64,000 bases of DNA from Sphingorhabdus sp. (GTDB taxonomy: Bacteria; Pseudomonadota; Alphaproteobacteria; Sphingomonadales; Sphingomonadaceae). This document shows, piece after piece, positions 56,001 through 63,624 of this stretch. The translations under genes were made by a program, and so were the position numbers. The stretch's first letter is position 1, and every line of letters begins with the position of its first letter. Where the stretch lies: contig JANQNO010000002.1 in NCBI GenBank assembly GCA_028279555.1, positions 372,001-436,000 of the forward strand, written 5' to 3'. The notes beneath the pieces are model-generated. The model was not told the origin of the DNA. It made no database searches and worked only from the letters and a program-made list of their open reading frames with translations.

Positions 56001-59000
56001 GCCTGGACGAAAATTTCGAGCATCAGGACCCTGCCGATGTCCACCGCGAAAGGCAGCGTCTGTGGGGCGAGACGATGGCGCATGTCGGCGGCGGCGGAAC
56101 CCGTCACGAGGATGGAGCGGCTGGCGGCATCGAGTGGCTGGACAATGCCGTTGAACAAGCCAACTACAATCGCTCGCATGGCCGCCGGTATAATCCCGAT
56201 ACGCGCCAATATGAGGACCGCGTTATTCGCGAAGAACAGCGCCGGTTGCTCCACAATATCGCCGAGTTCGGTGCCGATGCACCGGAAACCAGGGCGGCGC
56301 AGCTGCATGCAGAGGAAACACGCCGGGGCGGTGCAAAACGCAAGCGTTGGGAAAATGCCCTGCATTTCGAAGGCGGACCTGCTGCAGTCGATGAAGATGG
56401 CAACCGCCTGAGCCGCCGCGAGGAGCAAAGGCGGCAGCATGCTCTCGATGAAGAAACCCAGCAATCGGGCAATCAGCTTCCCAACGAGGAAGACAGGATG
56501 CTGCAGCTTTATGATAGCTACAAGCATGGCGTATCGAGAGAGACGCCGCGAGACCCCGGAGAAATCCGGCGCGAGCTCGGTGAATCTGTCCGCCGGGGCA
56601 CGCGCGACGAAAGGCTTGGGCGCCTGCTCGAATCTCAAGTCACCAAAGGCCTGACACACCCCGATACGGCCGCGCTGGCCTTTGAACATGCGGTTGATCG
56701 CGCGGGAACCGACGAAGATCTGCTGCGCGATACATTCGGCCGGATGAACCGCGATCAGATTGACGCAGCGGTGGCGCGTTATGATGCGGCACATCCGGGC
56801 GAAAGCCTGTATGAACGACTGGGCCTGTTCGACGCGAATAATGATCCGACATCGGCAAATTACTGGATGCCAGAGCTGTCCGGCGATGACCGCATCGACA
56901 TTCAGGTTTTGGCTATGGGCAAACCGCGCGATGCGCGCGAGCGCGCCGAAGTCGCGCGCATGCGGTCCAGACTGCAGCGTGACAATGCAAGCATTCTTGG
57001 CCGGTTGGTCGCTGGCGATGAATATGACCGCATGGTGCGTACGCATGACCGGATGGTCCGCTCGATGGGCGTTACCGAGGCAGACTTTGACGAACGCGGG
57101 CGGCTCAGATCGCCGCGCGGCGTGCCTATCGGTAATTTCGACGAGAACGGAAATTTCGCAGTCGGCGGCCCCATGGGGGCGATCGCCTTCGGTATGGAGA
57201 TGGAGGCCAACACCGCACACGCCAATAGCTACCGGGTCGCCATAGACAATATCGCCAATGCGGTCACCACTGTCATCATGATCGGAACTGCGGTTGCGAT
57301 TGCAATTGTGGCGGCCGTTACGACAGTTTTTACCGGTGGAGGCGCAGCAGCGTTCTGGGTTCCGGCATTGATCACTCTCGGCGGGGGGCTTCTCGCCATG
57401 GGTGCCAATGCGGCGCTGAAGGGCGGCCGGTATGGTTACGAGGATTTCGGCCGCGATCTGGGAATGACCATAGTCCAGGCCGCGACAGCGGGTATTGGCG
57501 GCAGTCTGGGTGCGGTGGCCGCGGGCGCTTCGAAAGGCCTGACTGGCGTTGCAGCCGTCTCGCGCGCCATCGCCGCAGAAGCCATGGTCGGTGCCGTGGC
57601 GGGCGGCATTGGCGGTGCGGGCAATGCGCTGTTCGATGATGCGGCATGGGATAGCGGCAACTGGCTGGAAGGCATCGGCGACGGCTTTACCAGGGGCATG
57701 ATCGGTGGCGCTGTTGGCGGTGCCGTGACGGCGGGCATTACAAGGAGCGCGACGGCTGGATCGATGTGGAGCCAAAGATATCGTCAGGCGCGGCAGGCCG
57801 GCGTATCGGCCCGTTGGGCGCGCGCCATCGCCACCGGTCGGACCGCCAAGGCCATGGGCAATGTCGATCTGCAGCAATCTGCACTTGGCCGGGTGCTTGG
57901 CGGCGGTTTGGGTGGTTCGGCAACGCGCGCTGCCGAAATCGAATATGACCGCTCCCGCGGCAAATATCATGGCAGCAGCGCGCAAGCCTTTGGCGAAATC
58001 GTCTCGGCCGGCGCACAAGGGGCAGCATCGAGCGTCGGAGAAATTGCCGGTGAGGGGATCGGCAACAGGTTAAAGCCTCGCGTGGCAAGATGGTATGCGC
58101 GCTGGCAGGCACGCCGCGCTGCCGCCAATGACAATGCACCGCCTGTCGACGCCGATGGCAGCGTCACGGCTCGTCCACCGCAAGCCGACGATGGAGATTT
58201 CACCGGGGCAACGCGGCCTTCGGACCTGACGGACGATCCGGGGCCGGCAAGATTGCCAGCAGGGCCGGATGGGGGGCAGCCACAGATGAAGTTGCGCTCA
58301 CTCGATGGCGACGATACCGGTCTGCCCCCGGTCGATGGCGACATAACCCGGGAAATCCCGACGCTCACGACAATGGAGCAGCATCTCGAATCGGGTGGCC
58401 GCGCCAATCGCCCGATTACCGACAATATTCCTCTGACGCCTGAAATACTGGCCAGAACGCGCCGTATTCCCGAACATAGCGACTTTTATGCAGACAGCCC
58501 GGAAACGGCGCGCAGAAATTACGATCTTCTGCGGCAAAAGGATCCGCACCGCGAAGTATTGCTGGCGCATAACCCGGAAACGGGGGAGTTTATTGTCCGT
58601 CAGGGCGGTGATCACAGCGTGCAGCCGCCCCCTGCCGGCTGGGAGACACTGCGCCATTCGCACCCCTATCTCTCGCCGATCGAAGGTGCGACCCTTCCGG
58701 CACGGCGTTCGCGCAGCCTGCCGAGCGGTGAACGCGGTGATTTCTCCGTATTGAAGACCGAGCTGGACCGATTGTCTGCGACGCTCGGGCCGGATGTGCC
58801 GCTAACCCGCGAATCGGTTATCGATATTCAGTTTGGCGATCAGCATCTGGAAACGCATTTCGCGATCACGAAAGAGGGAGACAATTACAGCTATTTCGTT
58901 CAGTTCAGGCCGCCGCGTGACGGGATAGCGACCCTGGGGCCCTTCCGCAGCATCGGTGAATATGAGGGCTTCATTCGCACCGATCTGGGTGTCCGGCGGC

Positions 59001-61357
59001 AGGCTGGCGAAGGCGACGCGCTGATGACGCCCGATGTCGGGCAGTCGCGGCCGCGGCGTAGCGTGAGGCATGGGGATGCACCCCCGCTTCGGCAGGCGGC
59101 CGATATCGAATTTTTCCGGCAGCGTATGGGCATGGCCAACGATTTCGAAGCGCAGGTTGCTGGGCTCAGGCCGCGCGGAGACATCGATCCCGCATTGGGC
59201 CGCCATGCCGCGCTTGCCGATGCGCATCAGCGTGTTCGCGATATGGGGTTGGTGGGTGAGCCCGATTCGATGATCCGCCTGCACAATATCATCAACGATG
59301 ACTCCATTCCGATCGACACAAGGCGGCTGATTTCCGATGTGACGCTGGAGGCCACGCGGCAGCAGATGGTTCGTGATGGATTGCTTGCGCCAGGCGAGCC
59401 GCTGATCATGCTTTTCCACGGCGCTACGGATGGCCGTGCGCGCAATATTGTCGAAGGCGGTATCGATATGTCCCGCCGACCCGGCGGCGTGATGGATGAT
59501 TTCGGCGAGGGGTTGTACTTTTCGCAGCATCTTGAAAGCGCAATGGTCTATGCGCGCGGCCGCGGCGGTACGCGCGATGGTGCAGATGGCGCGGTCATTC
59601 CCTATGTGCTTCGCGGCCGCGACTTCGGTGCCAGCGTCGATGTCAGTACCGGCGGTCCGCACCGCGCGCAGTGGGAAGCTTTCGTCACCGCCAACCAGCA
59701 TCTTTTCCAGAAATTGAATGTCGATCCGGAAATACTGCGCCGGCCGGAAACCATGGAAGCGATGATGCGCGGCGAGCCGCTGCCTTTCGGATCTTTCGAT
59801 GCCGAGGGCCGCGGCGCGGTGTTCGATGCTTTCCTGGCGCATATTGGCGGCACGCATGGCAGACCGGATATCATCTTCGGTGATCTCGGCGGGCCGTTGA
59901 CCAGCGGCGTACAATTTCGCGGTGGGGTGACCGATCAGGCTGCGGTTCGGTCGCAGCGGATTGCCGATATCCTCAATGAACAGCACGCACCCCGTCGCCC
60001 GGCAGCGGATAACGACAATGATTCCGGTCCTGCGATGCTCAGGAGTCTGGATGGGCCGCAGGAAGAGGCGTCCTCGAAGTCTATCAGGCGAGAGCCCAGC
60101 GATGAGACAAGGCGCAGGAGTGATGTTGCAGATGATCGTGAAGGCACCGTTCTTGCGACCGATGGGGAAACGCAGGCAAACGATGTTGATCCGCGTGTTC
60201 GTGCCCGTGAAATCATGGCCGAGCTGGAAACTTCCCGGCCAGCGGTAGAAGCATTGGAAACCGAACTTCAGCGGCTCAAGGATGCTCCGGGCGAAGAAAT
60301 GCAAAGCATAGCCGATGAATTCGATTCGCTTATACCGCCAGATTTCGACCCCGATCACCCCAATGCCAATCGGGCCTATAAATTGATGGAAGAGATCGTC
60401 GATCTGATTGGCGGTGGTGACTATGAAGAAGCACTGCCAAAAATCGCAGAGAGGATTGAGAGAATGTCCCGTGTGGCCACCGACAAAGATGCGGTTGGTC
60501 GTGTCAAGCGTATTCGCAAGATGGTGGAAGATTATATACACGCAAGGGACGAGCGGGCCGCCCGGCAACAGCAGTTGGAGCTTGAGATTGCTCCTCGGCG
60601 AAAAACTGTCGACCAACTGCAAGAGGAGCTGTCTTCACTCCGGCTGTTTCAAGACGTCCCGCTGCATCCTGATCTTCCCGAACCGATGGCCGGTATGGAC
60701 TATGACGTTGCAGAAGGTTTCGTAAAAAGACGTGAAACAAAGGATGGGCTTTCGGAGGAACTCGCAATCGAGCTGGTGGAAGCCATGGCGAAGGACATTC
60801 GCGGGGACGGTTCCGACTATGATGCGATCCTGACGGCTGAAGGCTTGAAGCGGTTCGCACCGGTAACCTTGGCCAGGATGCAGGAAATCCATGCCGCGTT
60901 GCATAAACATATCTTCGGTTTCAAAGCTGAGGCCCAGCTCGCCAATGCCATTGCGAATGGCGAAGTCAGCGTGCCAGCCAGGGTTGCGGGCGGTGTGGAT
61001 GCGGACCAGACCGTCGTTTATTTTGGCCACGGTTCTGGTGAGCACCATGCAGATGTAGTGTCGGTGGACTCGCAAGGGAATGTGATCCTATATGACTCGA
61101 AGTTTCATGGTAGCGGCTCTGGCACAGGCCATTCAGACACATTTGCGGATGCAGGCAAGCGTGCAAAATCTTTGGCCGCTGCGCGCGCTGCGATAGAGAG
61201 CAATGACACGCTGCCGGATCATATTCGGCAACAGGCCTTGGACAATATTGACGCCGGTATTTTTCTCGCAATAACTGCGCACACATCCGGCGATGGCAAG
61301 TTTGCCCTGCGGATCATTGCGTCTTCCGCCGACGGTAGCGTAACGAAGGATCCCTAG
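53069..61357 (+). CDS. Giant (2762 aa) polymorphic-toxin-like eCIS cargo/effector candidate
   Basis: Ser/Pro/Gln-rich leader, coiled-coil region, annexin-like GTDED repeat, hydrophobic Gly-rich segment, HSHP domain, ART-like FHGAT...DFGEGLYFS domain, C-terminal HADVVSVDSQGNVILYDSK nuclease-like motif; last large gene of the eCIS operon. Confidence 0.82.
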   Translation: MLAPVQRQRPAAETTSANSSNMSSTPAGYSTQPNYSVAPETQFYTSSEPVSYPVYMSSPVSSQMSSTAPQMSASPVLSSQPPQSSQPPASSSVEPAPTSAETTTQEGDEQLMSVMPGGDGSAADGSGLMSEMVPAANGEEGGEQPAQAQGEGNAGAQGERQERQQAAAPQGPFVAKIVPHRDTAPYKLVPRYLDLETSPAMPETPRSLSVLPKDGEKEIPPYLKNYKRSFAETATASERRQNAILFDGRKEAHAFNYVLLGARRRVQKSLDAGLSDLDRSYDRAQLDIEQGERYAIDRLKQIARGARAIVRAAEQEALAIIEERKNVILDAMSASQLDALDIEAMLCGYSGEVDVKGAAASEAFTQLAGDPGRVLADDGTSSRYANTEQVSFPGIDNSIDTDDYDPELPAAIAEELNPAVTHHSNERSGAYTEGVTFFGGRLADAAVAFQATATNAFQPFQQYVDRLGTAAPAHIATLRNNAFKSIKKIQKACERNLAQSRNKAQLSLARRHDKVRQQSIEKAQKLADSQAKAIQGNAQAQLNSNAAIAAAQGSAVIALEENIADQAGLPGQKFAEYVTTASANTDAEAEKSAVSKQKEARSRSKQTRDAIDQKVEKSGNAYDMSIAKFVEMFRQASAQSSAAMMQMAQAQQSAMQSTAEPVSKSIESFEIPAEDELFRMQEQLRIAIQHAGLQAHGIYIGEPVPPLEGESESPAQDQQPQEAAQPPARIGGNPQEFVQKSDTYTANAQTEVKLVSLAKQIGGTVANDVVRRSTGLSDQMSLLGQNPKATLALLRGMSALRGAAVSKHYEVTYGKDLRDDIWHYMNWGNFASGVGTRLYSRQAALDYLDGRRAAGALNEMRAAVEFWNDEDQVFDALGALRPEDLPALRGFVQSDEILASVSNDLSESGKQAFDLVTSATEENAAEAFAAARGIRMTPVIQEKLEVGPERGADQAFDEMQRVGRLVGTTTLEGRNEFGLDENFEHQDPADVHRERQRLWGETMAHVGGGGTRHEDGAAGGIEWLDNAVEQANYNRSHGRRYNPDTRQYEDRVIREEQRRLLHNIAEFGADAPETRAAQLHAEETRRGGAKRKRWENALHFEGGPAAVDEDGNRLSRREEQRRQHALDEETQQSGNQLPNEEDRMLQLYDSYKHGVSRETPRDPGEIRRELGESVRRGTRDERLGRLLESQVTKGLTHPDTAALAFEHAVDRAGTDEDLLRDTFGRMNRDQIDAAVARYDAAHPGESLYERLGLFDANNDPTSANYWMPELSGDDRIDIQVLAMGKPRDARERAEVARMRSRLQRDNASILGRLVAGDEYDRMVRTHDRMVRSMGVTEADFDERGRLRSPRGVPIGNFDENGNFAVGGPMGAIAFGMEMEANTAHANSYRVAIDNIANAVTTVIMIGTAVAIAIVAAVTTVFTGGGAAAFWVPALITLGGGLLAMGANAALKGGRYGYEDFGRDLGMTIVQAATAGIGGSLGAVAAGASKGLTGVAAVSRAIAAEAMVGAVAGGIGGAGNALFDDAAWDSGNWLEGIGDGFTRGMIGGAVGGAVTAGITRSATAGSMWSQRYRQARQAGVSARWARAIATGRTAKAMGNVDLQQSALGRVLGGGLGGSATRAAEIEYDRSRGKYHGSSAQAFGEIVSAGAQGAASSVGEIAGEGIGNRLKPRVARWYARWQARRAAANDNAPPVDADGSVTARPPQADDGDFTGATRPSDLTDDPGPARLPAGPDGGQPQMKLRSLDGDDTGLPPVDGDITREIPTLTTMEQHLESGGRANRPITDNIPLTPEILARTRRIPEHSDFYADSPETARRNYDLLRQKDPHREVLLAHNPETGEFIVRQGGDHSVQPPPAGWETLRHSHPYLSPIEGATLPARRSRSLPSGERGDFSVLKTELDRLSATLGPDVPLTRESVIDIQFGDQHLETHFAITKEGDNYSYFVQFRPPRDGIATLGPFRSIGEYEGFIRTDLGVRRQAGEGDALMTPDVGQSRPRRSVRHGDAPPLRQAADIEFFRQRMGMANDFEAQVAGLRPRGDIDPALGRHAALADAHQRVRDMGLVGEPDSMIRLHNIINDDSIPIDTRRLISDVTLEATRQQMVRDGLLAPGEPLIMLFHGATDGRARNIVEGGIDMSRRPGGVMDDFGEGLYFSQHLESAMVYARGRGGTRDGADGAVIPYVLRGRDFGASVDVSTGGPHRAQWEAFVTANQHLFQKLNVDPEILRRPETMEAMMRGEPLPFGSFDAEGRGAVFDAFLAHIGGTHGRPDIIFGDLGGPLTSGVQFRGGVTDQAAVRSQRIADILNEQHAPRRPAADNDNDSGPAMLRSLDGPQEEASSKSIRREPSDETRRRSDVADDREGTVLATDGETQANDVDPRVRAREIMAELETSRPAVEALETELQRLKDAPGEEMQSIADEFDSLIPPDFDPDHPNANRAYKLMEEIVDLIGGGDYEEALPKIAERIERMSRVATDKDAVGRVKRIRKMVEDYIHARDERAARQQQLELEIAPRRKTVDQLQEELSSLRLFQDVPLHPDLPEPMAGMDYDVAEGFVKRRETKDGLSEELAIELVEAMAKDIRGDGSDYDAILTAEGLKRFAPVTLARMQEIHAALHKHIFGFKAEAQLANAIANGEVSVPARVAGGVDADQTVVYFGHGSGEHHADVVSVDSQGNVILYDSKFHGSGSGTGHSDTFADAGKRAKSLAAARAAIESNDTLPDHIRQQALDNIDAGIFLAITAHTSGDGKFALRIIASSADGSVTKDP

Positions 61358-62311
61358 TTGAAAATTGAACCCTACAAAATTTCAGAACGGATAAGGACTG
61401 GTCGTTTCATTCAGCGTAAAGCAGAAGACAGGGCTCGTTTTGGTCCGACCGGCGCATGGCGGGCAGGAAGCCAGACATTGCAATCCGCAATCCAATGTTG
61501 GTGGGCAGCAGAAGAAAATGTCGGAACCGAGCTGTTGAAACTGGCGCACAATTGGCTCTGCGCACCCGAGAGTGAAGGAAAACCCTGGGGAGAACCTCCA
61601 ATTTTTCATGAGGCATTGCACCGACAGGCGATGGCGATAGCTGCATGGGCGTGCGGAGAATTCAGACCGGAAGCTTGGCAGCAAGCGGCTGCTGCGATGC
61701 GTCAATGGCTGAGCGAGCATGAAACATCAGAAGCTGAGCCATGGATGTTCGAGGCGGCGCTGTGCGACTGGCTTTCGGGTTCCAAGCCATCGGAAACGGC
61801 CCTGTCGGATATCGACGGGATTTTGATCAACGCGCTCCGATCCGGGGACAATGATGCTTCGGCATTTGCGGCATATTTGTACCGACGGAAGGATGATCAT
61901 TTCGATGCAACCGATATTTTCGGACAGGCGATTCTGCAAATCGCCGCTTTTGGAAAAGCAGCGCAGATTAAACACCCACCGCTTTGTATGCAGGCCATTT
62001 TTGCACTTTTGCCCGAAGTTCCAATACCTTCGGGACTGAAGGAACGTGGATGGAACGATGCCCACAATCTTTCGCTGGAGCTTGTGAGACCGAATATCGA
62101 ACAGCTTACAAGTCTCCTGGCTGTTTCAGGAATGTTCTGCCGGTTCGATACAGACCGTTTGAAGATAACGCGTGACAAAATTCAACCAGCCGGTGCGATA
62201 AAGACGGAAGTTACCCGGGCCTTTGAGAAAAGTAGCCTCGTCAAGCTGGAAATCGATTGTCCAACGGCCGGACGCCTAGGTGGGCTAATCTCAGACATTT
62301 TCGCCACATAA
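61358..62311 (+). CDS. Candidate immunity protein (317 aa, predicted mostly helical)
   Basis: TTG start immediately follows the TAG stop of the toxin-like gene; no assembly motif recognised. Confidence 0.5.
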   Translation: MKIEPYKISERIRTGRFIQRKAEDRARFGPTGAWRAGSQTLQSAIQCWWAAEENVGTELLKLAHNWLCAPESEGKPWGEPPIFHEALHRQAMAIAAWACGEFRPEAWQQAAAAMRQWLSEHETSEAEPWMFEAALCDWLSGSKPSETALSDIDGILINALRSGDNDASAFAAYLYRRKDDHFDATDIFGQAILQIAAFGKAAQIKHPPLCMQAIFALLPEVPIPSGLKERGWNDAHNLSLELVRPNIEQLTSLLAVSGMFCRFDTDRLKITRDKIQPAGAIKTEVTRAFEKSSLVKLEIDCPTAGRLGGLISDIFAT

Positions 62312-62347
62312 AAGCACATATTTGATCTGCGGTTTGCCGCTAAAAGC

Positions 62348-62421
62348 TTACATTATGTAATGGTCGCTTGACATTATCAGCGAATCGCGACATATAGTCA
62401 TGGAAGCATGACATATTGTCA
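62348..62421. promoter_or_regulatory. Array of four operator-like (im)perfect palindromes at ~20-21 bp spacing
   Basis: TTACATTATGTAA (62348-62360), TGACATTATCA (62369-62379), CGACATATAGTCA (62388-62400), TGACATATTGTCA (62409-62421). Confidence 0.6.
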
Positions 62422-62445
62422 GGTGTGAGTGATAGGATTTGACAG

Positions 62446-62571
62446 ATGAAAAAGAGCGGTAAACAAACACCAGGGCGCAGCGGCTGGTGCAAGAGCAGAA
62501 TGAATGGACAGCAGGAACTGATCCTCTGGTTGAGCTTTTTTGTGCTTTTGTGGCCGGCGATTCTGGGATGA
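62446..62571 (+). CDS. Short (41 aa) predicted membrane peptide
   Basis: ATG...TGA reads MKKSGKQTPGRSGWCKSRMNGQQELILWLSFFVLLWPAILG; ATGA overlap with the next ORF; below the supplied ORF-track size cut-off. Confidence 0.45.
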   Translation: MKKSGKQTPGRSGWCKSRMNGQQELILWLSFFVLLWPAILG

Positions 62572-62975
62572 GCAAGATGCAGATTTCCGCCTCCCTACTG
62601 GACAAATTTCTTTTGCTGCCGCTCGCCGCATCGCTGATGATGATGGCGGATAAGGGCAAGGTCGATGCTGCGCTGACAAGCGGTTCGGCGACGCAGGTCA
62701 TGCTGCTGGCGGCGGCAACGCTGGTCGTAGCGATATTGGCCGTTCTCGGCACTAAAATCGACCGGCGCTGCACGGAGGATTATATCTACCAGATATTGTC
62801 CAATGCGGCTTTGATCGCGGTAGTGACCGCCGTTATGATGAATATGGCATGGGGCATCGTGACGGTTGTGGATATTTCAATGCCGCGCCTGACCGGGCAG
62901 ATGATGACGGGCATCGTTGGCTTCAGCTGGTGTACGGCCTACTACTGGTATCGCTGGCGCGGTGTACAGCCATGA
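62568..62975 (+). CDS. Small integral membrane protein
   Basis: MSKMQISASLLDKFLLLPLAASLMMM... with several hydrophobic segments; 4-nt overlap with the next gene. Confidence 0.65.
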   Translation: MSKMQISASLLDKFLLLPLAASLMMMADKGKVDAALTSGSATQVMLLAAATLVVAILAVLGTKIDRRCTEDYIYQILSNAALIAVVTAVMMNMAWGIVTVVDISMPRLTGQMMTGIVGFSWCTAYYWYRWRGVQP

Positions 62976-63184
62976 AAAACAAGCTGAAAGTCCTGCGCGC
63001 GATGAACGACTGGAGCCAGGCGGAGCTTGGCCAGCAACTGGACGTGTCGCGGCAGGCGATCAACGCCATCGAAACCGGCAAATATGACCCGTCGCTCCCG
63101 CTGGCATTCAAGATCGCCCGGCTGTTTGGCATGCCGATCGAGGAGATTTTCGACGATGGATTTGAAGGAGATAAGAATGCCTGA
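62972..63184 (+). CDS. XRE-family (YozG-like) transcriptional regulator
   Basis: MKNKLKVLRAMNDWSQAELGQQLDVSRQAINAIETGKYDPSLPLAFKIARLFGMPIEEIF. ATG 62972 within ORF 62849..63184. Confidence 0.93.
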   Translation: MKNKLKVLRAMNDWSQAELGQQLDVSRQAINAIETGKYDPSLPLAFKIARLFGMPIEEIFDDGFEGDKNA

Positions 63185-63602
63185 GGGTCAGGACGCATAC
63201 GCGCCGCGGGAAAAACTCAACCGGAATGTCCTCCTGGCCTGCCAAATTCTGGCCGGCTTATCGGCTTTGGCTGCCTTTATGATCGAGCGGTCTGCGGGCA
63301 ATGAGGGTAGCCTCATCTCGGACAGTGCTCTCTCGGTACCTACCGCCATTTTGCTCGCGATTCTCTGGGTGGTCATCCTGCCGGCCATCGCCGTGTTCTG
63401 GCACAGGAAAGCCATTGATGAGCAGGAAGAGGCGGCGTTTCGTGACGGAGCATATTTTGCTGCCTATGCCTTTTTGGTTGCGGCACCGACCTGGTGGATT
63501 TTGTGGCGCGGCGGGCTTGCACCAGCACCCGACGGGATCGCGATCTACCTCCTGTTCATGGTGATATGGACGCTTGTCTGGCTCAAAAAGAAATATATGT
63601 AA
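63177..63602 (+). CDS. Predicted membrane protein
   Basis: Four hydrophobic segments; overlaps the XRE gene. ATG 63177 within ORF 63027..63602. Confidence 0.65.
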   Translation: MPEGQDAYAPREKLNRNVLLACQILAGLSALAAFMIERSAGNEGSLISDSALSVPTAILLAILWVVILPAIAVFWHRKAIDEQEEAAFRDGAYFAAYAFLVAAPTWWILWRGGLAPAPDGIAIYLLFMVIWTLVWLKKKYM

Positions 63603-63624
63603 TTTAGAAACATAGGAGCAAAAA

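Noticed and set aside
55721-58018. 765-aa antisense ORF opposite the giant cargo gene
   Set aside because: High-GC shadow frame with Arg/His/Ala-rich composition; no domain recognised, and opposite a convincing coding frame.
58802-60622. 606-aa antisense ORF opposite the ART-like region
   Set aside because: Same shadow-frame pattern; no family motif and no plausible promoter seen.
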